Under the pieces are notes generated by a model. It saw only the letters and a program-made list of their open reading frames with translations. It searched no databases and was not told the DNA's origin. Both the position numbers and the translations under genes were made by a program. Positions 56,001-64,000 of a DNA stretch of 64,000 nt are shown piece by piece. The stretch covers positions 62,001 to 126,000 of the forward strand of contig CAUJNA010000535.1 in assembly GCA_963377175.1 (NCBI GenBank), written 5' to 3'. How positions within the stretch are numbered: the stretch's first letter is position 1; each line of letters begins with the position of its first letter. Source of the DNA: Effrenium voratum. Its lineage: Eukaryota > Sar > Dinophyceae > Suessiales > Symbiodiniaceae.

Positions 56001-57847
56001 ACGGCTAGCTTTCCTCAAGTCGTCGATGTCCAATGGCAAATGGGGGTTGTCCAGAAAGGGCATGCCCTTGCATTTCTGCTCTTTTGTGATCCCCCTCCCT
56101 TTGAAAGGGGACATCAAGGGGCCCAAGTAGGGTCCGAATGGCGACCCAGTCTTTTTGAAAAAGCCAAAAAATGGAGCCAACCTCCAGAGAACAAGAACTC
56201 GAACTCGGGGGTGGTTTCAGTAGGGACTGGCGAGACAGCTGCAGCTGTGCAGGAGCGCCCCGGTTCCAACAGGGGTTCCGTGGTTTTAATCATTACCTTC
56301 TTGGCCATTGGAGTCTTCCTTGCGAGGTCCCTATCTTCCTTCAAAGCTAGATTAAACATCACTTTCTGGACCATTCCTCTTGGAGGGGTGATGTTTAAGG
56401 AGAAAATATGGGGAGCCCTGTCCAACCTTTTCGCCAGCAAATGTGTTTGTGGGGGGTCGGTCAGATTTCATTGTCGACGGACTTTCTCCATTCTGTCGGC
56501 TGAATCTCAGCCAAGATGCCGCATCAACCGTGTACCTCAGCAAGAAGTCCATTTCAGAAATTGACGTCCAGGGGGTCTCTTTCCACATTGGTATGTGTCA
56601 AAATATGGGGAATCCACCAAAAACGGTTTTCTTCCTCTTCGTTTCCCTTTCAACCCAAGAAAGTGTCCCCCACAAAAACATGCACGCCCATGTGCGACAG
56701 GAGTTGGAGGAGACCAAGCAGCGCCTCAAAGAGAGCGAGGAGCGAGAACACGCGCCACGCCCGGGCACGCCGGAGTCCGGGAAGTCGGTGGAGATCAAGG
56801 CCAGCTACTGGGTGGCTTGGCTGCTTCGATTTCCGAGATCGGGTTGCCATCGATTGGAGTCAAGGGAACCACCCAAAATAAAGGGCTTGGTGGGGTGTGA
56901 GACCCGTTTTTTGTTTTTGTTTCTTTCTTCTTCTTTTTTCTGGGGAAATCATTCTTGCCATCCGCAATCCCAGGAAAAAAACAAGAAACGCCAAGGAACG
57001 CAAGCCTTTTGCCAGTCGAGGGGGAGCCGGGGGTCCAATGATCCCGATGAGATTTGAACGCCTCAGGTTCAAAAGCGACCCCCGGGTGGGTCTGGCCCAT
57101 GCCATCTGAGGCGGAAGTGGAGCTCCAGGCGCTCAAGGAAGAGCTGGGGAAGAAGGACCCAGACCAAATGCCATCCACATGCCTTGGTTTTGTGGGGTCT
57201 TTCGCAAAAAATGTGGTCTTCTGTATTTTTTCTTGTGTGGAGCTTCTTGTTGGCCTGACAAAGACATGTGTTGCTGCTAATTTGGGTGACCCTCTTGTTA
57301 GTGTTTCCTGCAAAGTCGGAACCTCCGTTTGGCGCTTGCAAAAGGGCGTCCAGAAGGCAACCACGTTCTTCACGTGCCCTCTTTTCGTTTTTCGGAATCG
57401 CCCGTTTTAAGCCTCCTGCAAGGGAGATGAATTTTGGATTTCACGCCCAAGACGAGGGTTGCTCCGATGAACTATCAATGGAGAAATGGGTTTTCTTGGT
57501 TTTCTCTTCAGGGGCCAAAGTTCTATTCTTTGGTTAGTGTCTTATGGGAGCAACCCCAAGCCTGGTTGGTTTGGCAATCAATTGGAGCTCTGTCCTTCAA
57601 AGTTCCCCTTGCTTTGGGCAGATGTTTGTTCCCAACACAAAACACTTCAAGAAGGGCAGACCATGGGTTTAGGGTTTTCTTTGGTTTCCATCTACCAACT
57701 GAAACCACGTGGGCCCTGAAGGGTTTCCACCGAGGACCAGCAGCTGCAGAAGTTGCGGAAGGACGTGGCGGAGTCCTACGCCAAGCTCAAGGAGACTTTT
57801 CCCATTGACATACCGGAAAGAAGGCAAGCCAAACGCATATGAAGTAC

Positions 57848-57882
<35 letters not shown>

Positions 57883-60800
57883 GTTTCTATGTGCATACCA
57901 ATAGGTTCGACAACTTGGATGGATATTGTTCTGGATATGGATGCTCACGAGAGCCATCAGCTCGAGTTCTTTGGGGGACCAGCTTTTTGGTATGTTTTCC
58001 AGCTTTTTGTTGCTTGAGTTTCAATGCGGATTATGCTGGTGAGGCAGGCCGCATCCCCCGCATCCCCCGCATCCCCCGCATCCCCCGCATCCCCCGCATC
58101 CCCCGCATCCCCCGCATCAGCTTGTCTCTCCCGGACCCCTTTTCCATGTCTGTTGTTTTTGAGAGGGGCGCCGGTTACATGCCTGCAACTCTTTGCCTCG
58201 ACAAAACGATTTTGGCATCACCTCTGCATCCATGACGCTGTAGCCCCTCTTTTCTGTTGTTTTTGGGAGCTGAATTGGCTCAAGTTTGATAGCGATACAT
58301 ATTCACACAAATGCCCGGTGCTGGATAAGGGGACATCTGGCAGGACACTGTCGTTTGGGTACTTCCCATATCCCAAGTGCACATGAATGGCAAATTCTGT
58401 AAGTGGGGAATGCAGGTATATATGGGAAGTCAAGGAAGACCCGCATATCGCTCCACAACCGAATACAGGATGACGACGGGATCTTGCGCGCCACCGTGCC
58501 GGCGCATTTCCCCGAGTTGCTCGCAGCTCAAGTTGGTTCTGGCGGATCTGTTGTTTTTCCCCATGGTTTGGCAAGCCATGTTGAGGCATTTCGAACTCCA
58601 CTGGAAGCTCTTCAAGAGGGGCTTTTTGGCTTTCGTGTGCATTTCCATCAGTCGCATCCCAGGGAAATCTTGCGGGAATGTGATTTCACGTTGCCATGAA
58701 TACTTGCCTCGTTTGTGTCCATTTCAACCCGAACAGGGGAAGCTTGGTATGCGTCTAAGGGTTCCCGCTCTCTCCCGGCCCCTGGTTCGGGCCAATTGCT
58801 GAAGAGAAGGCTGACGAGAAATTCCGATGCCCACCAGGTCCAACCAATGAGGACTCAAGAGGCCCCTCCCGTTGCTCCCCAAGCTGCCAGATCTTGCGGA
58901 GGTGGGGGGAATGTTCAAAGCAGCTCGAGATGGTTCGTGCATGTGGCCCGATCTTGCCGCGCGTTCTGTGATACCAATCGAGTCTCCTTAGTGACAACGT
59001 CATGGGCCACTTTGGCATCGCAGAGAAGCTATTTTCCACAACCATCAGGGCTCTTCATTTTGGCACTTAGCGCGGACGGCTTCTGAGTGGTGCGCGCACA
59101 GCGTGAGCGGTGCGGCGCAGCACTGTTCGAGTCCAGCTGCGTTGTGCAGCAACGAGGGGGGATGGGTGTAGACCCATCCGCCTTCGGAAGCATTCCACAG
59201 GCGTGGGCCCGAGATGTCCAAACTAAGTTACATGTCTGTGACAGACAGAATTGCAGCATATCGCTGCACCAACATTAACGACATCAGTCATAGTTGTAGA
59301 CAGATGCACACAGAGCATGTTGCTCAAAAACAAGTCATTCCAAGTCCTGCCAAGCTGTGCGTAGGCAGGGACCAAGCGCTTTGCTACCCTGAAATGTAAA
59401 AAGTGGGAAAAGCACGGAGGTGCACCCGGGGGCTCAAGGTCTGGTGTAGGCCGCGAGGATGCTGCCAATTGTACGGTCCAGGAAGGAGCCAAGGGCAGAA
59501 CTAGAACAGAACCTATCGGTCGGAAGCCGTGGTGGCCTCATGCCTAAGTGCGGCAAGCTTGCGCTTGCGTTCCATGGTTGTGCCTTGTAGTTGAAGTTGC
59601 CGGCAGCGAAAGTGCTGCCGTAGCCACAATCGAGTTGCGCAGAGTCTGTGTGAAGCGCCACCCCGTTGTTGCCACGATGTCGCCAGCAATGAGTAGGGCT
59701 CCACGACCTGATGCTCCCAGCTTCGTCAAGGAGTTCCACACGCAAGTGAGAAGACGAGTGCTTCCGCGCCGATGCAGCGAAAATCCACCAGAGCTGCAGC
59801 GAATCACTGTTCAACTGGACCTTGGAGACGAAGTCTCTGACCAGGACAGAGAGCTGTATAGACACGAGGAACCCAAGGAAAAAGCACCATCCGTGAGCAA
59901 TGACGATCCCAATGCAGCACCATCCAGCGAGAGGAGGGAAACGAAACATGGCGATTTCCATGGCGTAAGTCAAAGGAGCTCCCAAACATCAGCTGACACA
60001 GGTCCACCAACTGGTAGGATTTGGGCCGAGACCTTTCATTTTGGCACTTAAAAAGGGACTTTAGAATTTTACAGTCATGAGCTTCCTTTTTGTGGGCTGA
60101 TGCTGAAACGGAGCATATGATCATCCCTGGGCAAGGTTGGGCTTCCGACTCCGCGACGACGAGGTCTCCGAGGTGAAAGTGGACGGCTGGGCCGCGGCCG
60201 TGGGTTTGAAGCTGGGCCACTCGTCTCGCCGAGCAAATGGGGGGGGGGGTCAGATGAGCGGCTTCGCTGTCGGGCTTCCAGAGCGGGACTTGGATGGCCA
60301 TTTTAGAACAAACCAAGAAGCAAATGCTGTTTCCAAGCACGGGCCAATTGCATTGCAGATGCCTGTGTCAACACGGACAGTTCGGGGGACATGACGCAGA
60401 AGCATAGATGATATTTCCTGGAGTGGGTTCGTGGCTCATGACCCGGAGCATCGGCAGTCCCTGGCCAAGCGTCCGGCTCGGAGCAGCGGCACCGGCGATG
60501 CGGCCCTTCACAAAGTACGATATCACTTGGGCCCATAGAGGAGCTGCATTTGGTCGGATGCTTGAAAGCGACATATGAGGAGCCCTAGGAAGTGAACACC
60601 TTGAAGCTCAGGAGCGTTTCACAGCACTGTTGCAATTTGGCTGATTTTAACGTGCTGTTGTCCTTTGTGGAAGTTGGAAGGAAGCCAAGGGTGACCGACC
60701 CGTTTAGGGGATCTCATTTGGAGGCCCCTTGCAGCCTCACACCATCCATGTAGTGCCGAGGCGACCGGCTGATGATGATTCAGAACAAGCCACTGGCGGA

Positions 60801-63006
60801 GCTGCGGCAGGAGCAGTTTCAGGAGGCCTTTTCCCGACATGTCATCAAACAGAAACAACTTCTTTGCCTTTCTGAAAGTCGCGGCGCCCCGCCTTTAGCC
60901 GGTTCTGGGGAGAGGGACACCTTCCTGCTTTCAAAGGGATTTGGATTTCCTTGCCTTTTACAACCTCTCTGTTTTCTCTCCTGATTCAGCATACCGTTTT
61001 TACAGCCTTTTGTTCTGCTTTTTGCCGCCTCTCCGTTTTCAGCAAGGATGGAGAGGCGCCCCGTGGCTCGCTCGCGAGGCCTGGCAGAGGCGGCCGCTGG
61101 AGCTGGGCTTCCGGCGCGCCACGCGGCAGCAGGCGCAGCAGCTGGCGTCCCGGCCCGGGCCCCGGTGGGTTGGGAAAGCGGGCGCTTCTCCGGGGGGGAC
61201 GGACGTATGGGCGGGGGGGACCTCTGAAGCTATACATGTCATGAGGGGAAATGCTGAAATCAGGATTTTTCGAGTTCAAGTTGAAAGGGCACCAGCTGGA
61301 GAGTGCCTGTTGACAGAATCCCGCGTGGTTTTGGGCTTGTTTTGAAGGAGGGCAACGAGAAACCAAAGCCCTTGGCAGGATCTCCCAATCTTGCTGGTTC
61401 TCGGCTTCGCAGGGAATGAGGGCAGAAACCTGTGGGTTCCTGTCATCTCCCTCCCAACGTCTTTCTCCCGACCCCGAAAACTCGGCCACCGGCCCGGTGC
61501 AGCTCTCCGAGGAAGATCCAGGCACAGTGGAGGGGCAAAAGCGCGCGGAACAAGTCGAAGAAGGCTCAGCTGGAGAAGCAGCAGGCGACCTCAGCGCCTG
61601 CCTGGTTGTTTGAAAGATCAGTCTCCCCGCAACAATCGGCTTCCCCCCAAACCTCGGATCCTTCATGTGCGGGATGTGGTTGGTTTCCGTGTGGGCTTCC
61701 TGGCAAACACCACCCAAGAGGCGGCTCCCTGCTTTTGCTTTCTGACATTGCCGCTCGTCTTTTGGGACTTCTGATGAAAGAGCCATGGGTGAAGCGCGGG
61801 GTTCTGAGCCTAAACGCATTGACTTGCAACCATTCCACGCAAGCGGTCCAATGGAAAGCCGAGCACCGCGCACAGCGGCGTCTCCATGGAAAGCAACCCA
61901 TCGCTAGATTTGAAAACGAATTGAGGTTAGGGGAAAAACCAGAGGCCTCGCGGAAAAGGCTCTTAGAGCCTGTTGACTGAAGAGGTTCTTAGGATTCTGA
62001 GAATCAGGCGGCCTGGGGGTCCCAATGTTTCTCCTGGACCGTCACGACAGTCCTCGCCCAAGCTTTGCTGCACTATTTTGGGGAAGACCCTCATGTGACC
62101 ATTGCAAAGTTGATCCTTCCCAAAACGGAAACAGATGCTCGCAAAAAGAAGCCCGCCTCTCCCTTTATGGGTCCAAGTTCTAGGACATTCTAGTACCTCC
62201 TACACCCTCTTGTCAAATCCAGTGAGGCATGGCTCCTTACTTAGTCCCGTTGCCTCGCAACAGTTTGGTATGGTTCAAACTATGAGGATACAACAACAAG
62301 TAGTTTCGACCAAATTTGGACCGTGCCGGCGGTCCAAAAAGGGGAACCGGGCCTCAAAACACGCACCATGGGTTAAGGGATGGGCAAAAACGCCCCAGGA
62401 AACAGTTGGGCCCTATGAAAATTGGTTGATCAAGCATGGACTGGCGAATTTTGTCCATCTGCAGTGGTGTGCAAAATCATCCCGTTGCTTTCCCCTTTCC
62501 GAAAACCAGGTGCTGGTCCTTAAACTCACCTCTGCTTGCAATGCCGGGTTCTCCACAGCGACTGCATGCTCTGCGTGGGTGTTCCCTTCTTTGGATCTAG
62601 CCTGCTTGCGATTATTGACATGGTTTTGGGTAGACCCCATTGAGATGTTCATTGCTCAGCTGAGGCAAACCAACGCAATTCGGCGTTACGGGAGGACATT
62701 CCAAGAGAACAACAGCGACTCAAGCAAAGGCGCACCTACAGCCAGAAAAGGGCTCGGTTCCTCTTTTTTGCGGCAACACCACAAAGGACCGGCACTTGGT
62801 TCAGTCTTCCTTGGGATCCTCCAAACTGGTGTGTGTGTGTGTGTCCTCTTATGGGACATGAGTACTGTTCGCCAAACGATCCTTCAAGTGCGTGCGTGCG
62901 TGCGTGCAATTTTTAGTTTCCCCTTAGAAACCCTGAAAAACGGCCACGTGGCCAGGCGGAGTGCGAGGCGCAGGCCTTCTCGGTGACCTTGGAGGCCAGC
63001 GAGGAG
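48578..63006 (+). CDS. Gene C: PDZ and coiled-coil protein (partial; both ends unknown)
   Basis: About 16 short exons: PDZ 48578-50095; coiled coil 51632-57791; a linker-like exon 58469-58531; second PDZ 60137-61152; basic helix 61522-61584; strand region 62956-63006. Most junctions agree in phase and acceptors are AG|G. Charged Glu/Lys/Gln/Ala/Leu heptad-like sequence predominates in the middle exons. The shape suggests a scaffold that self-associates through the coil and binds peptides through PDZ domains (inference). It shares its tail with gene B. No start codon or stop was found. Confidence 0.55.
48806..48861 (+). repeat. Poly(T) tract, 56 bases
   Basis: An uninterrupted run of T in the intron between the first two gene C exons. 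Length in the original DNA is uncertain, because homopolymers slip. Confidence 0.95.
49228..49305. repeat. (TA)n with (CA) interruptions
   Basis: Three TATATA runs separated by acacaca words. Confidence 0.85.
50096..51631 (+). other. Gene C intron
   Basis: GC donor at 50096. It contains ttttcctttggtttccctg near 50715 and aaaaggaaaaccaaag near 51158, members of the second inverted-end family. No exon was recognised. Confidence 0.4.
51632..57791 (+). CDS. Gene C, coiled-coil exons
   Basis: Exons: 51632 to about 51720 ([20 protein letters not shown]...), 53906 to about 53943 ([12 protein letters not shown]), 55535-55600 ([19 protein letters not shown]...), 55756-55878 ([15 protein letters not shown]... 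NEKV), 56701-56799 ([17 protein letters not shown]... SVEIK), 57111-57155 ([15 protein letters not shown]), 57735-57791 ([19 protein letters not shown]). From 55535 onward every exon is phase 0 with AG|G acceptors and GC or GA donors, so all can be spliced or skipped without shifting the frame. The first two have uncertain 3' ends. Confidence 0.6.
52150..52515. repeat. ~14-bp GCAAGTTGCTCTG tandem repeat
   Basis: About 24 imperfect copies, each 13-15 bp. The first ~50 bases of the array (ggcaaggtgctctgcgcaaa...) recur near its end, so part of the array has itself been duplicated. In a gene C intron. Confidence 0.9.
52540..52612 (-). other. tRNA-like sequence (probably tRNA-derived, not a functional gene)
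   Basis: On the minus strand it reads ...gtcgcgggttcgattcc..., a good T-loop/B-box, preceded about 45 bases earlier by ctcgtggttcgcgcgcc, like a D-arm. The anticodon region pairs CCTGC with GCGGG but leaves an 11-base loop, the T-stem has a C-C mismatch and no acceptor stem pairs. A decayed tRNA or the head of a tRNA-derived SINE fits better than a working tRNA. Confidence 0.35.
52612..52918. repeat. ~65-71-bp tandem repeat with a CCATGG palindrome
   Basis: Four and a half copies of a unit containing gcagaaatcgcaaaaaacc, atgggtttttgcacctcg and accacgccgatccccgcag. AAAAACC-ATGGGTTTTT forms a near-perfect palindrome in each unit. It starts at the edge of the tRNA-like sequence. Confidence 0.92.
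53030..53660. repeat. Inverted pair of 13-bp repeat arrays (CAAGGAGTCATTG)
   Basis: Left arm, about 53030-53235: some 13 copies of caaggagtcattg. Right arm, about 53378-53645: some 20 copies of the exact reverse complement. The ~145 bp between them are built from gcaagtgcaagg-type words. The arms can pair over roughly 200 bp. Confidence 0.95.
57849..57883. repeat. (TA)n(CA)n
   Basis: Compound dinucleotide run 58 bp after a gene C coiled-coil exon. Confidence 0.85.
58050..58120. repeat. CGCATCCCC 9-bp tandem repeat
   Basis: Eight copies in a gene C intron. All three forward frames remain open across it. Confidence 0.93.
58469..58531 (+). CDS. Gene C, linker-like exon
   Basis: AG|GAT...CAA|GT, phase 0, 21 residues reading [18 protein letters not shown] then AAQ. 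It fits the exon style and strand of gene C; no domain recognised. Confidence 0.4.
59434..60051. other. Region with long open frames on both strands, coding status unclear
   Basis: The + strand is open for 167 codons (59548-60051) and the - strand for 183 (59985-59434). The + product is acidic and serine/proline-rich in its second half; the - product has hydrophobic parts. Neither has a domain I recognise, and each is largely the mirror of the other. It lies in the gap between gene C exons 58531 and 60137. The word ttcattttggcactta occurs both here (60034-60049) and at 59055-59070. Confidence 0.3.
60137..61152 (+). CDS. Gene C, second PDZ domain
   Basis: Exon 60137-60216 ([20 protein letters not shown] then AVGLKLG; GC donor, phase 1) joins 60761-60825 ([22 protein letters not shown] donor, phase 0), then 61079 to about 61152 ([20 protein letters not shown]...). 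The split Gly completes the classic GLKxGDRLMxI motif. The exact 3' end of the last exon is ambiguous because several GC donors are present. Confidence 0.7.
61522..61584 (+). CDS. Gene C, basic helical exon (tentative)
   Basis: AG|GCA...CAG|GC, phase 0, reading [20 protein letters not shown]. An overlapping acidic frame is also open, so the choice rests on splice phase only. Confidence 0.35.
62956..63006 (+). CDS. Gene C, strand exon related to the gene B C-terminus
   Basis: AG|GCG...GAG|GC, 17 codons, phase 0, reading [17 protein letters not shown]. It resembles AAVAESDLRTFTVEAEES of gene B (39986-40057). Confidence 0.5.
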
Positions 63007-63790
63007 GCGCCGGGCTCGACTGGGGGGCCGTCGGGGGGGGGGGGTGGCTCGGGTGACCCGAAGGGCCGAAGGTCCCAACCAGAAATGGGTGCCTTCGCCG
63101 CCCTGGGAAGTCTTTACATGGGTTTTGGGATCATTTGGGTGTTTTGGTTTTGATGACTCAAGGGAGCTTTTTGGGGGTTTGAAGCCCTGTGTTCTTGTAG
63201 AATGGGCCGTTCAGTAATTAGAATGGATAGCACCCACTTCCAAAGTAGGTTGAACATCCAAGCTGGGTACGGACCCTGTGAAACCCATGTGGTGAAATTG
63301 TCCCGACGCGTTCCATGTGAGAGGGACACCGTGGGGCTCCCCGCATTTTGCAGCAGCAGCTTGGTGAACTCTGAAACATATTTTGGTATTTGCACTAGTC
63401 ACACTGAGCTCGCGCTGGGGCAAACACGAGCCCTCCCTTGCGGTGAATCCAGTAATTCGTGCCTTGCATGTATTGTCGGCGTGTTTCAAGATTAGGGTGC
63501 GATCCTTTTTTCCACCAGGTTGACCTACGAGAGCCAGGGCTTCGCTCTTTGGGACACACACACACACACAGGCACAGACACATGTATTGTGTTCATGTGT
63601 TTCATCTAATGAAGGCCCCCTGAGGTAAGGTGGGGGGGCGTGTGTTGGGTGTGGGGGGGGGGGCAGAGCAATTCGGTGAGCGCTTTGCGAGGTGGGTTTC
63701 TTCTTGGAGACGTGGCCTCCTGCGCCCAAGGTGCTGATCAAAGGCCATTGGAAGCCACCGGCGCCATGGTTCCTCTTTGTCCCGAAAGAC
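63007..63790. other. Gene C intron DNA, no exon seen
   Basis: Contains G-runs at 63036-63045 and 63650-63663 and a (CA)n run at 63556-63571. Confidence 0.4.
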
Positions 63791-63910
63791 CAATATGGCT
63801 GTTGGTCAAAACCAATGGCACCATTTCGGGGTAGGTGCACCACCCATTTTAGTCTATTTTAGTGGGGATTGGGATGTTCGCTGGGGGTACGGGATTTAGA
63901 CCCAATATGG
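63791..63910 (+). mobile_element. Introner/MITE-like element E4
   Basis: It begins caatatggctgttggtcaaa and ends gatttagacccaatatgg. The body matches E2 and the reverse of E3. If the spacing rule of this family holds, an exon should begin about 50-120 bp beyond 63910, at or just past the window edge. Confidence 0.65.
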
Positions 63911-64000
63911 GAGATGGGACAGGGGAACCCCCCAATTCCAACCATAGGGCGCGGGAATGCGAGGGTCGATAGGTCTCAATAGTTCCTATTGAGTGGACGC

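Overview
The window looks like dinoflagellate nuclear DNA, most like the symbiodiniacean/Suessiales genomes (inference). Evidence in the sequence: short exons in long low-coding DNA; exons that almost always start AG|G; 5' splice sites that are mainly GC, with some GA and GT; every convincing gene on the + strand; a tandemly repeated gene; and a plastid presequence of the secondary-plastid kind (ER signal peptide, then a Phe-Leu-Ala-Pro motif, then a thylakoid-type signal). No bacterial gene layout, rRNA or CRISPR array was seen.

Layout. Gene A is a six-exon gene for a ~103-residue plastid protein with one membrane span, best guess a PsbX-like photosystem II small subunit. It occurs four times head to tail: A1 762-7285, A2 8081-11944, A3 12652-16364 and, after an interruption, A4 41319-46772. 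All 20 introns begin with GC and exon 1 has only 10 coding bases. A4 lacks one G at the end of exon 4 and would be out of frame.

Gene B (about 18513-40995) sits between A3 and A4. Its short exons join in frame into PDZ-like domains, IQ-motif helices and a C-terminal region with a stop. Three nearly identical ~1.29 kb genomic units (33.2-36.7 kb) repeat a whole PDZ plus IQ module, introns included. A degenerate intronless coding-like stretch (28.4-30.1 kb) lies inside a B intron.

Gene C (48578 to past 63006) is a second PDZ protein: one PDZ domain, a coiled-coil stretch spread over many exons, a second PDZ domain, and a tail related to B's C-terminus. It runs off the window.

The rest is intron and spacer DNA rich in satellites: a (CA)-type block (45.35-46.04 kb), a minisatellite at 37.9-39.15 kb, a 58-bp array at 23.4 kb, arrays at 47 and 52-53 kb, and a 13-bp repeat present as two head-to-head arrays that could fold into one large hairpin (52.97-53.66 kb). 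A family of ~110-bp elements with terminal inverted repeats (introner/MITE-like) occurs six times, four of them 48-119 bp upstream of a 3' splice site. All exon models come from reading splice sites and domain continuity by eye; no alignment or transcript was available.
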